Shown here: piece by piece, positions 52,742 through 60,529 of the stretch | How the letters are laid out: the number at the start of each line of letters is the position of its first letter | How positions within the stretch are numbered: the first letter of the stretch is position 1 | NCBI RefSeq assembly: GCF_029893965.1 | Contig: NZ_JARXXP010000008.1 | Location: 1 to 64,000 of the forward strand | Direction: 5' to 3' | DNA: 64,000 nt | Origin: Paenibacillus sp. PastM-3 | GTDB taxonomy: Bacteria > Bacillota > Bacilli > Paenibacillales > Paenibacillaceae | The notes under the pieces: generated by a model | Told to the model about the DNA's origin: nothing | Seen by the model: only the letters and a program-made list of their open reading frames with translations | Databases searched by the model: none | Translations under genes and position numbers: made by a program

Positions 52742-54034
52742 ATGAGTAGAAAAAAAGGGTTCTGGCGGTCATCGTTATGGAGTCTCAGTCTATTGGCCGT
52801 TCTTGCCGGCTGCGGCAGCAATGCCGCATCGGACAGCAACACTTCAGCGGCAGGCACAGCCACAAATGCAGCAGGCGGCGATGCCGAGAAAGAGCCGGTT
52901 GTGCTTAAGCTGACAACCTGGAATCCGATCAGCCAGACGGTTGTTGATAAATTCCAGGAAAAGTACCCTTACATCACGATAGAACATGACAAGGTGTATG
53001 ACCAGTTCCGCGAAATCATCCGTACCCGGATTGTATCCAAGTCGGATATGGATATGCTCTGGCTGTTCCCTAACCAGGTGGCCGAGTTCTCGAAAGAAGA
53101 TGTCCTGATGGATATTACCGGCAGCCCCTGGCTGGATAATTACCTGGAAGCAGCCGTAAAGCTGGGCACAGTCGACGGCAAAACCTACGGCGTTCCCTAT
53201 AACAGCCAGCCAATCGTAATGTTCTACAATAAAACGCTGTTCGGCGAGCTTGGCCTTGAGATTCCGAAGACATGGGATGAGCTGCTCGCTGTCAGCGAAC
53301 AGATTAAGGCCAGCGGCACCGCACCTATGGTCATCGGCAGCAAGGACGGCTGGGCCACCCAGTTCATCACCACCTCCCAGTTCGGCCTGTACCAGCACGA
53401 CAACCCGGATGTCTTCGCACAGCTGGCCAGCGGGGAGAAGAAGTGGACCGATCCGGAGTTCAGCACTTATTTTGACGGGATGAAGGAGCTGGCGGATAAA
53501 GGCTATCTGCTGGAGAACTCCGTCGGGCTAAGCTACGACCAGGTGGCCCAGGTATTCAAAGAAGGCAAGGCGGCGATGTGGCCGATGGGCGAATGGGGCT
53601 ACAGCGAGAACTTTGATGCCGACTTCTCCGCCTTTGAGCTGGGCGCGTTCCCGATTCCGGTTAACCGCGGCGACCAGCCGCTCGTAACGAATCTGGTATC
53701 TGATAACCTGCTGGTCGGCGTGTCCTGGAGCAAGCATCAGGAAGAGATCAAGCTGTTCATGGAATTCGTCGCTGACCCGGAAATCGCCAAAATCTGGTCC
53801 GATGAAACGAAGCAGGCCGTAACGGTCAAGGGCGGCACCTCCGAAACCTACAGCCCGCTTGCATCATCGCTGCAGCCGCTGGTGGATGCCAGTGAAGCGC
53901 AGATTTTCCCGAGCATGACCTCATCCATCGAGCCGGTCATGTTCCCGATCTTCCAGCAGATTCTGCTGAAGCAGGATGTGGATACAGCTAAACTGCTGGA
54001 ACAAATGCAGGCTGCACAGGATAAAGATATCTAG
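52742..54034 (+). CDS. ABC sugar-binding lipoprotein
   Basis: The 430-residue family 1 extracellular solute-binding protein has a signal peptide and a lipobox (LAVLAGC, Cys near residue 24), followed by a Ser/Ala/Thr-rich linker. The mature domain begins VVLKLTTWNPISQTVVDKFQ, with WATQFITTSQFG and AAMWPMGEWGYSENFD in the hinge region. It delivers sugar or oligosaccharide to the two permeases downstream. The downstream genes suggest an amino-sugar or fucose-containing glycan as ligand. Confidence 0.95.
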   Translation: MSRKKGFWRSSLWSLSLLAVLAGCGSNAASDSNTSAAGTATNAAGGDAEKEPVVLKLTTWNPISQTVVDKFQEKYPYITIEHDKVYDQFREIIRTRIVSKSDMDMLWLFPNQVAEFSKEDVLMDITGSPWLDNYLEAAVKLGTVDGKTYGVPYNSQPIVMFYNKTLFGELGLEIPKTWDELLAVSEQIKASGTAPMVIGSKDGWATQFITTSQFGLYQHDNPDVFAQLASGEKKWTDPEFSTYFDGMKELADKGYLLENSVGLSYDQVAQVFKEGKAAMWPMGEWGYSENFDADFSAFELGAFPIPVNRGDQPLVTNLVSDNLLVGVSWSKHQEEIKLFMEFVADPEIAKIWSDETKQAVTVKGGTSETYSPLASSLQPLVDASEAQIFPSMTSSIEPVMFPIFQQILLKQDVDTAKLLEQMQAAQDKDI

Positions 54035-54064
54035 AGCTTTTTAAACAACAATAGCACAAGAACA

Positions 54065-54127
54065 GAAAAGAATAGCGGAAGATCAGAACAAGGACGACTG
54101 TGTCTTTCGCTAGCTTTTCTTTTTTTT
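54065..54127 (+). terminator. Imperfect hairpin with T-run between binding protein and permeases
   Basis: GAAAA, TAGCG and AAGA (54065-54082) pair in order with TCTT, CGCTA and TTTTC (54103-54119), interrupted by small internal loops, then eight T residues. It probably lowers permease transcript relative to the binding protein. Confidence 0.65.
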
Positions 54128-54159
54128 ACCCATTTTAGGGTGAAGGATGGAGGCGCAAC

Positions 54160-55041
54160 ATGAAATTCATGAATTTCCGCAACTATATAATGTTCATTCT
54201 ACCAGCGCTTCTGATCTATCTGCTGTTTTTTGCCGGACCGATCTTCAGCGGCCTGTATTACGGATTCACGGACTGGAACGGCTTTTCGTTCAAGGCGGAT
54301 TGGGTGGGGCTGGAGAACTTCCGGGAGGCTTTCCGTGATCCGCTGCTGCTGACCGCGCTGAAAAATATGCTCATTCTCTCGGTTGTCGTAATCGTGCTGC
54401 AGCACAGCGCCTCAATTCTGCTGGCCGTGCTGCTTGATCAGAAGCTAAAAGGGATTGTCTGGATGCGGGCGGTTATTTTCTTTCCGGTCATTCTGAACAC
54501 CGTCGTCATCGGTTATGTGTGGAGCTACATGTATGCGCCGATGGTCGGGTTTCTGCCGAAGTTTTTTGACGCAATCGGTTTACACGGACTGGCCGCCCTG
54601 GACTGGCTGGGTGATCCTTCCTTAGCGATTTACGCGATTGCCCTTGTTATGGTCTGGCAGTACACAGGCTACTCGATGATGATCTATCTGGCCGGCCTGC
54701 AGTCTGTATCAGGTGAAATTTATGAGGCTGCGAGCATTGACGGTGCCGGGCCGTGGAATAAATTCTGGCGGGTCACCCTGCCGCTGCTGATCCCTTCTAT
54801 TATTGTCAACACCGTGCTGTCGGTCATCGGCTGCATGAAAATGTTCGAGCATGTGTTCATCATGACCCAGGGCGGACCGGCCAACTCGACCCAGACCTTC
54901 GGCATCATGATCTACCAGTATGCCTTCAAAACCTCGCAAATGGGCTACGGCACCGCGATGGCGATGATTCTGTCCGTGATGATTCTGGCTGTAACCTATG
55001 TACAGATTAAACTGCTCAGCCGTATGGAGGTGGCGAATTGA
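54160..55041 (+). CDS. ABC sugar permease (MalF type)
   Basis: The 293-residue protein has six predicted helices and the EAA loop EAASIDGAGPWNKFWRVTLPLL, where the importer ATPase docks. It resembles UgpA/LacF-type permeases. No ATPase gene is present in the operon; such transporters in Firmicutes commonly share an MsmX-type ATPase encoded elsewhere. It overlaps the next permease by four bases. Confidence 0.95.
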   Translation: MKFMNFRNYIMFILPALLIYLLFFAGPIFSGLYYGFTDWNGFSFKADWVGLENFREAFRDPLLLTALKNMLILSVVVIVLQHSASILLAVLLDQKLKGIVWMRAVIFFPVILNTVVIGYVWSYMYAPMVGFLPKFFDAIGLHGLAALDWLGDPSLAIYAIALVMVWQYTGYSMMIYLAGLQSVSGEIYEAASIDGAGPWNKFWRVTLPLLIPSIIVNTVLSVIGCMKMFEHVFIMTQGGPANSTQTFGIMIYQYAFKTSQMGYGTAMAMILSVMILAVTYVQIKLLSRMEVAN

Positions 55042-55856
55042 CAACAACCCTGCAGAAAACCTCAATTTATACCGTGCTCATTATCGCCCTGATTATCGTG
55101 CTGGTGCCGATGGCGGTGCTGGTCTCCGTCTCGCTTCAGACGCCATCGACGGTCAATCCGCTGAGCCTGCCCAAAGATCCGCAGTGGAGCAATTACTCGG
55201 AGGCCTTCAAGACCGGCAATCTGCTTCCGTACTTCGGTAACAGCATTCTCGTATTGGTTATGACCACCGCCGCCGCAATCGGCGTTTCCGTACTGGCCGC
55301 TTATGGCCTGCACCACGGCAAACGCTACAAATCGGATGCCATGTCGACCTTTTTCCTGATGGGCCTCATCCTGCCGGCATTCTCCGGTACGATTCCGGCA
55401 TTTCTGGTGCTGCGCCAGGTAAATCTGCTTAATACGCATATCGGACTTTCCCTGATCCAGATTGCTTCGGGACTGGCTCTGCCGATCTTTCTGTATGTGA
55501 ATTTCTTCAAAACCGTTCCCACCGAAATTGAAGAGGCGGCGCTGGTGGACGGCTGCGGGCCGTGGCGGACGTTTGTGCAGATTATTTTTCCGCTGACGTT
55601 GCCGATTACAGCTACCTGTGTGATTGTGGTGGCGATCAACTCATGGAACGACTTCTTCAACCCGCTGGTCTATCTGTCCTCGCCGGAAATGCGCACGCTG
55701 CCCGTCGGACTAATGGCCTTCAAAAGCCAATACAACACCAACTGGCCGCAAATGTTCGCCGGTGCTGCACTGGTGGCGCTGCCGATCATTATCCTGTACC
55801 TGTTCGTACAGCGTTTTATTATAAAAGGTCTGGTTGGCGGAGCTGTTAAGGGGTAG
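55038..55856 (+). CDS. ABC sugar permease (MalG type)
   Basis: The 272-residue protein has six predicted helices and the EAA loop EAALVDGCGPWRTFVQIIFPLTLP. It begins at a TTG over the upstream stop (TTGA), with GGAGGTGG about seven bases before it. It is the partner of the MalF-type permease. Confidence 0.95.
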   Translation: MTTTLQKTSIYTVLIIALIIVLVPMAVLVSVSLQTPSTVNPLSLPKDPQWSNYSEAFKTGNLLPYFGNSILVLVMTTAAAIGVSVLAAYGLHHGKRYKSDAMSTFFLMGLILPAFSGTIPAFLVLRQVNLLNTHIGLSLIQIASGLALPIFLYVNFFKTVPTEIEEAALVDGCGPWRTFVQIIFPLTLPITATCVIVVAINSWNDFFNPLVYLSSPEMRTLPVGLMAFKSQYNTNWPQMFAGAALVALPIIILYLFVQRFIIKGLVGGAVKG

Positions 55857-55978
55857 CGGGGAGTAGGAAGGGCGTGCGGATTATCCGGGATGTGCGGGAG
55901 CCAGTGAGGGGATGCGGAGGATGCCTGGGGTGCCGGGAATACCGGGAATACCAGGAATACCGGAAATACCGGATCGGA

Positions 55979-56170
55979 TTTAGGTGGATTTTTGTACCTT
56001 AATTTTGCTGATTTTCGTGGTTTGCAGGAATTAGGTGGAAAAAAGCTATCTAATCTTGAGCTTAGTACGCATATTGCATTAAAACTGCGGATTTAAGTGA
56101 TGTTTTTCCAACTAAATTCTGTTTGGGCGCATATGGAGTGAAATTAGGCTGCTTTTTTCCAACTAATTTC
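55979..56170. repeat. Four-unit interspersed repeat, family A, locus 3
   Basis: Units begin at 55979, 56030, 56092 and 56143 (51, 62 and 51 bp apart), in the same order and orientation as locus 2. Just before it (55929-55973) the 9-mer GGGAATACC repeats about four times. The gap 55857-56251 holds no gene. Confidence 0.85.
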
Positions 56171-56251
56171 TTCCTTCCAGCCTTTCGCAGAAAAGCCCGC
56201 TACGGAAGGTACAGGGTACAACCGAATTAAATGGCTAAGGGGGTGGGCTTA

Positions 56252-56959
56252 ATGGACGCTGGGAAAAGGGGGCAGATTCCCCTGCACGGACTGGTCGTTT
56301 CCTGCCAGGCACTGGAGCATGAGCCGCTTCACGGCAGCCATCATATGGCGGCAATGGCCAGGGCGGCGAAAGAAGCAGGAGCGGCGGGAATCCGTGCCGG
56401 CGGTGCTGCCGACATTAAAGCGATCAAGGCGGAGACGGGACTGCCGGTAATCGGGCTGGTCAAAAAACAGACCGAAGGCTGCGAGGTCTACATCACTCCG
56501 ACGCTGGAGGCTGCGCTGGACATCCATGCAGCCGGTGCGGATATTGTAGCGATCGACGGGACGGGCCGGCCGCGGCCGGACGGCCGTTCCCTGCAGGAGA
56601 CAATTGCCGGACTGAAGCAGGCCGGAGTAGCTGTAATGGCCGATATTGCAACGTTTGAGGAAGGTGTGCAGGCGGCGGCGTGGGGGGCCGATTATATCTC
56701 AACCACGCTTAGCGGCTATACCGCAGAGACTGCAGGCACAGAGCTTCCTAACCTTGCATTGCTCGAAAAGCTGGCCGCCGCACTGCCGGTTCCGGTTGTG
56801 GCCGAGGGCGGAATCAGCCAGCCGGAGCAGGCGGCGGAGGCACTGCGCCGCGGGGCGGCCTTCGTCGTGGTCGGCTCGGCCATTACCCGCCCGCAGTGGA
56901 TCGCCGGGCGGTATGTGGAGGCGCTGCGCGGCGCTTCGCCTTCCGGTGGCGAGCCGTGA
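56252..56959 (+). CDS. nanE: N-acetylmannosamine-6-phosphate 2-epimerase
   Basis: It converts ManNAc-6-phosphate to GlcNAc-6-phosphate. The 235-residue TIM barrel has the NanE blocks LVVSCQALEHEPLHG, GIRAGGAADIKAIK, VIGLVKK, DGTGRPRPDG, VMADIATFEEG, STTLSGYT and VVAEGGI. The ATG at 56252 has AAGGGGGTGG just upstream; an ATG seven codons earlier is less likely. It overlaps the ROK kinase gene by four bases. It implies that the operon handles N-acetylmannosamine or sialic-acid-derived sugar, although no sialic acid lyase is present. Confidence 0.9.
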   Translation: MDAGKRGQIPLHGLVVSCQALEHEPLHGSHHMAAMARAAKEAGAAGIRAGGAADIKAIKAETGLPVIGLVKKQTEGCEVYITPTLEAALDIHAAGADIVAIDGTGRPRPDGRSLQETIAGLKQAGVAVMADIATFEEGVQAAAWGADYISTTLSGYTAETAGTELPNLALLEKLAAALPVPVVAEGGISQPEQAAEALRRGAAFVVVGSAITRPQWIAGRYVEALRGASPSGGEP

Positions 56960-57885
56960 GCCGGTATTACATCGGCGCCGACCTCGGGGGCACGGGCATC
57001 AAGGCTGCGCTGATTGATGCCCAGGGCGTCATTGCCGCCCGAAGCAAGGCGGCAACTCCGGTCACTGAAGGCGCGGCAGGCATTCTGCGCGCGCTGAAGG
57101 ACGTGATCCGCGCCCTCCTGAGCGAAGGCGCGGAGGTGGGGGGCATCGGCGTCGGCAGCGCAGGGCGGATCGACGCCGCGGAAGGGATTGTCCGCTATGC
57201 GACGGACAATCTGCCGGGCTGGACCGGCATGCGGCTGGCGGAGGCGCTGACAGCCGAATTTGCCCTGCCGGCCGCGGTGGAGAACGATGCCAACGCCGCG
57301 GCCGTCGGCGAGGGCTGGCTCGGCGCAGCCGCCGGGCTCGGCAGCTTCGCGATGCTGACGCTGGGCACCGGCGTCGGCGGAGCGTTCCTGCACCGCGGCG
57401 CGCCGGTGTCCGGCAGCCAGGGGGCCGCCGGGGAGTTCGGCCACGCCGTACTCTACCCCGGCGGGTTGCCCTGCAACTGCGGGCAGCGCGGCTGCGCCGA
57501 GCAGTATCTGTCCGGCACGGCGCTGAGCCGCCGGGCGGGGGAGGCCGATGCCCGCTGGGATGGGCGGCTGCTGCTGGAGGCTTTTGCTGCCGGGCATCCG
57601 CTGGCGGCGGACGTGGTGGAGAGGTATCTGGATGATCTTAGCTATGCGGTGCATAACATCCAGTCCTATTTGGATCCCGCCGCCGTTATTATCGGCGGCG
57701 GGGTTGCTGAATCCCACTCTATCTGGTGGGAGGCGTGGCTAAGCAGGCTGGCGGTGTTATCCCCGCTGTCCATCAAGGTGCTGCCGGCCAAGCTTGGGAA
57801 TGAGGCCGGGCTGCTCGGGGCGGCCAGGCTGATTATGGATAGGGAGCAGGGCCTGGAGTGCCGTTTTGCCGGAGTGCCGGATTAA
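56956..57885 (+). CDS. ROK-family sugar kinase (probable N-acetylmannosamine kinase)
   Basis: The 309-residue kinase has the ATP motif YIGADLGGTGIKAALID, catalytic ENDANAAAVGE, LGTGVGGAFLHRG and the ROK zinc site FGHAVLYPGGLPCNCGQRGCAE. It starts at GTG over the nanE stop. Pairing with nanE suggests phosphorylation of ManNAc (NanK), but glucokinase activity is also found in the family. Local GC is high (many GCG/GCC codons) compared with its neighbours. Confidence 0.85.
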   Translation: MSRYYIGADLGGTGIKAALIDAQGVIAARSKAATPVTEGAAGILRALKDVIRALLSEGAEVGGIGVGSAGRIDAAEGIVRYATDNLPGWTGMRLAEALTAEFALPAAVENDANAAAVGEGWLGAAAGLGSFAMLTLGTGVGGAFLHRGAPVSGSQGAAGEFGHAVLYPGGLPCNCGQRGCAEQYLSGTALSRRAGEADARWDGRLLLEAFAAGHPLAADVVERYLDDLSYAVHNIQSYLDPAAVIIGGGVAESHSIWWEAWLSRLAVLSPLSIKVLPAKLGNEAGLLGAARLIMDREQGLECRFAGVPD

Positions 57886-58031
57886 TTTTGGCAGAAGAGG
57901 AAATGAGATGGGGATGCTGCGGATAGCCGGGCTGGTCTGCGAATGACAATGACGGGAGGCTGTACCGGGTGTAGTATGGAAGGAAAACGGGGATTTTGCC
58001 GCCAGCCGGATAGAACAGGTAAGGAGAGAGA

Positions 58032-58085
58032 ATGGACATACCTGACTGGCCCGCCGGACTGCCTCTGAATAAGGAGCGGACTTAA
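58032..58085 (+). CDS. Possible 17-residue leader peptide upstream of cutC
   Basis: ATG at 58032 follows AAGGAGAGAG. The frame (MDIPDWPAGLPLNKERT) ends one base before the cutC ATG, and the cutC ribosome site lies inside it. It could couple translation of cutC to its own, or be chance. No attenuator hairpin is seen. The rest of 57886-58031 shows nothing. Confidence 0.3.
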   Translation: MDIPDWPAGLPLNKERT

Positions 58086-58086
58086 A

Positions 58087-58785
58087 ATGCTGTTAGAGGT
58101 TATTGCTACCACGGTGAATGATGCGGTTACCGCCGAACGACACGGTGCTGACCGGATTGAGCTGATTACGGGGATTCTTGAGGGAGGCCTGACGCCAAGC
58201 CTGGGGCTGATTGAAGCTGTGAGAGAGGCGGTTACTATCCCTGTCCGGGTGATGGTGCGGCCGCATGCTCGTTCCTTTTGCTATGACGGGGAGGATGTTG
58301 CCGTGATGCTGCGGGACATCCGCCATATCCGGGCTGCCGGCGGCCTTTCGCTGGTCACAGGTGTGCTCCGGGCAGACCACTCGGTGGATGTGGAGCTGCT
58401 TGAGCGGCTGCTAGAAGCTGCAGACGGAATGGATGTGACGTTTCACCGGGCGTTTGATGAAATTCCGGATCAGTTGGCGGCGTTGAACGTGTTGTGCCGC
58501 TATAAGCAGATTACGGATTTGCTGACCTCGGGCGGCAAGGCGACTGCTCCGGAGGGGGCGGAGCGGATTGCTGTCCTTCAGCGGCTGTCCTCCACCCGGC
58601 AGCAGCCCTCGATTCTGGCCGGAAGCGGGCTGACCGCGGAGGGGCTTAAAGATTTTCTGGAAAAAACGGCAGTAAGGAGCGTGCATTTCGGCTCTGCAGT
58701 AAGAGTGGACGGGAACCCGCTTGGACCGGTTGATCCCGGGCGGCTTAAGGCTGTCCGGCAGATTTTGAATACATGGAAGAGGTGA
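58087..58785 (+). CDS. cutC: CutC-family TIM-barrel protein
   Basis: The 232-residue protein matches CutC: LLEVIATTVNDAVTAERHGADRIELITG, GGLTPSLGLI, VMVRPHARSFCYDGED and DVTFHRAFDEIPD. The family was named for copper tolerance, but that role is disputed and many members sit beside glycan-degrading genes, as here. AAGGAGCGG precedes the ATG, and it ends just before the fucosidase gene. Confidence 0.9.
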   Translation: MLLEVIATTVNDAVTAERHGADRIELITGILEGGLTPSLGLIEAVREAVTIPVRVMVRPHARSFCYDGEDVAVMLRDIRHIRAAGGLSLVTGVLRADHSVDVELLERLLEAADGMDVTFHRAFDEIPDQLAALNVLCRYKQITDLLTSGGKATAPEGAERIAVLQRLSSTRQQPSILAGSGLTAEGLKDFLEKTAVRSVHFGSAVRVDGNPLGPVDPGRLKAVRQILNTWKR

Positions 58786-58790
58786 GCTGC

Positions 58791-60296
58791 TTGTCAAAGT
58801 CAACGCTACACGAACTGCGCAAAGCCAAAAAGCTGGAGATTAACGCCACCGTTGAGGCCGGCCCTTTTCAGGCAGACTGGTCCTCCCTTGATGCCTATTC
58901 GGTTCCGCGCTGGTATGAGGATGCGAAGTTCGGCATTTTCATACACTGGGGGGTGTATGCTGTGCCGGCTTTCGGGACGGAATGGTATGCCCGCAACATG
59001 TACAGGGAAGGGACCGAGGTGTATGAGCATCACCTTGCTACATACGGTCCACCTGATACTTTTGGCTATAAGGATTTCATTCCGCAGTTCACAGCAGAGA
59101 AATTTAATGCCGAGGAATGGGCAGCCTTGTTCAAGCGGGCAGGTGCCGCGTTTGTTGTTCCGGTGGCTGAGCATCATGACGGCTTCGCGATGTATGACTG
59201 TCCTTACTCCGGGTGGACCGCCGCCAAAATGGGCCCGAAACGCGATATCATCGGAGAACTTGCGGCGGCGGTACGCCGGCATTATATGACCTTTGGCGTA
59301 TCCAGCCACCGGGCAGAGAACTGGTGGTATTACAACGGCGGACGCGATATTCCTTCCGATGTACAGGACCCGGCCTATGCGGAGCTCTACGGTCCGGCGC
59401 AGCCTACCTACGGCGATCCGGCTTATCCGCTGCCGATTCTGCCGCCGAATGAGGAGTTTCTCGACGACTGGCTGGTGCGCACCTGTGATCTGATTGACCG
59501 CTACGGCCCGCAGCTGCTCTACTTTGACTGGTGGATTGAGCAGCCTGTCTTTAAGCCCTATTTGCAAAAGATGGCTGCCTACTATTACAACAAAGCTGCC
59601 GAGTGGGGACAGGGAACGGTCATCAATTATAAATTTGATGCTTTTGCCGAAGGGACAGCCGTTTATGATATGGAGCGCGGCCAGCTGGCTGATATTAATC
59701 CGGATGTGTGGCAGACTTGTACCTCAGTTGGGGAGACGGCCTGGTGCCATATTGCCGACCATAAGTACAAAACCTCGGGGGCCATCCTTGGTGACCTGGT
59801 CGATATCGTCAGCAAAAACGGTGTCATGCTGCTCAATGTCGGCCCCCGCGCGGACGGCACGATTCCGGAGGAGGAGCAGGCGCTGCTGTGCGAAGTGGGC
59901 GACTGGCTGGCCGTTAACGGCGAGGCCATTTACGGCACCCGGCCATGGAAGGTGTACGGCGAGGGGCCGACGCAAATCGTCAGCGGCACCTTCAACGATA
60001 CGAAGCGCAGCCCGTTCACCGCGCAGGATGTGCGCTTCACAGCAAGAGGTGATAAGCTGCTGTATGCTTCCGTCATGGGCTGGCCCGAAGACGGAATAGC
60101 TGTCGTCGAGACTCTGGGCAGCGGTTGCAAGCTGCTGGCCGGTGAGATCGGCAAGGTGGATCTGCTTGGCTGGAAGGAGCCGCTGGAGTGGAGCCGCGAA
60201 GTGAAGGGGCTGACAGTGCAGCTGCCTGATGCTGTCCGCGTGCAGGGGATTGTTGTGCTGAGGATCGAGTATACCTCTGCAGAGATGGCTAGATAG
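58791..60296 (+). CDS. GH29 alpha-L-fucosidase
   Basis: The 501-residue glycoside hydrolase has GH29 landmarks WYEDAKFGIFIHWGVYAVPAFGTEWY, VPVAEHHDGFAMYDC, the nucleophile strand LLYFDWWIEQ and MLLNVGPRADGTIPEEE. It has no signal peptide and so acts on imported oligosaccharides. The TTG at 58791 is preceded by GAGGTGAG; an ATG at 58773 inside cutC is the alternative. It completes the operon and points to fucosylated glycans as the substrate. Confidence 0.9.
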   Translation: MSKSTLHELRKAKKLEINATVEAGPFQADWSSLDAYSVPRWYEDAKFGIFIHWGVYAVPAFGTEWYARNMYREGTEVYEHHLATYGPPDTFGYKDFIPQFTAEKFNAEEWAALFKRAGAAFVVPVAEHHDGFAMYDCPYSGWTAAKMGPKRDIIGELAAAVRRHYMTFGVSSHRAENWWYYNGGRDIPSDVQDPAYAELYGPAQPTYGDPAYPLPILPPNEEFLDDWLVRTCDLIDRYGPQLLYFDWWIEQPVFKPYLQKMAAYYYNKAAEWGQGTVINYKFDAFAEGTAVYDMERGQLADINPDVWQTCTSVGETAWCHIADHKYKTSGAILGDLVDIVSKNGVMLLNVGPRADGTIPEEEQALLCEVGDWLAVNGEAIYGTRPWKVYGEGPTQIVSGTFNDTKRSPFTAQDVRFTARGDKLLYASVMGWPEDGIAVVETLGSGCKLLAGEIGKVDLLGWKEPLEWSREVKGLTVQLPDAVRVQGIVVLRIEYTSAEMAR

Positions 60297-60353
60297 TTAA
60301 ACGACCATGGACAGGGGGCTGCGCGTGGGGCAGGGACAGGTGCGGGGTGGGAG

Positions 60354-60425
60354 TCAGAGGGGAAATGCCTCTGAAATCGCCGCAAGCTGGCCTGTGGCGT
60401 AAATGAGAGGCAAAAATGCCTCTGA
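60354..60425. repeat. Pair of family C hairpin repeats
   Basis: TCAGAGGGGAAATGCCTCTGA (60354-60374, read in parts) and GAGAGGCAAAAATGCCTC (60405-60422) are 51 bp apart, and both are followed by AAATCGCCGCAAGCTG. The gap 60297-60529 holds no gene. Confidence 0.75.
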
Positions 60426-60494
60426 AATCGCCGCAAGCTGAGCCCAACAAACGGTAAAACTCCGTTTGTTGTCGGACCCTCGCGCAGCTGCAAC

Positions 60495-60526
60495 AAGCCC
60501 CCGCCATCCAAGTGGCGGGGGCTTAC
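60495..60526. terminator. GC-rich convergent hairpin
   Basis: AAGCCCCCGCC (60495-60505) pairs with GGCGGGGGCTT (60514-60524). The T-run is weak on both sides. It lies between two convergent genes. Confidence 0.6.
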
Positions 60527-60529
60527 GCA

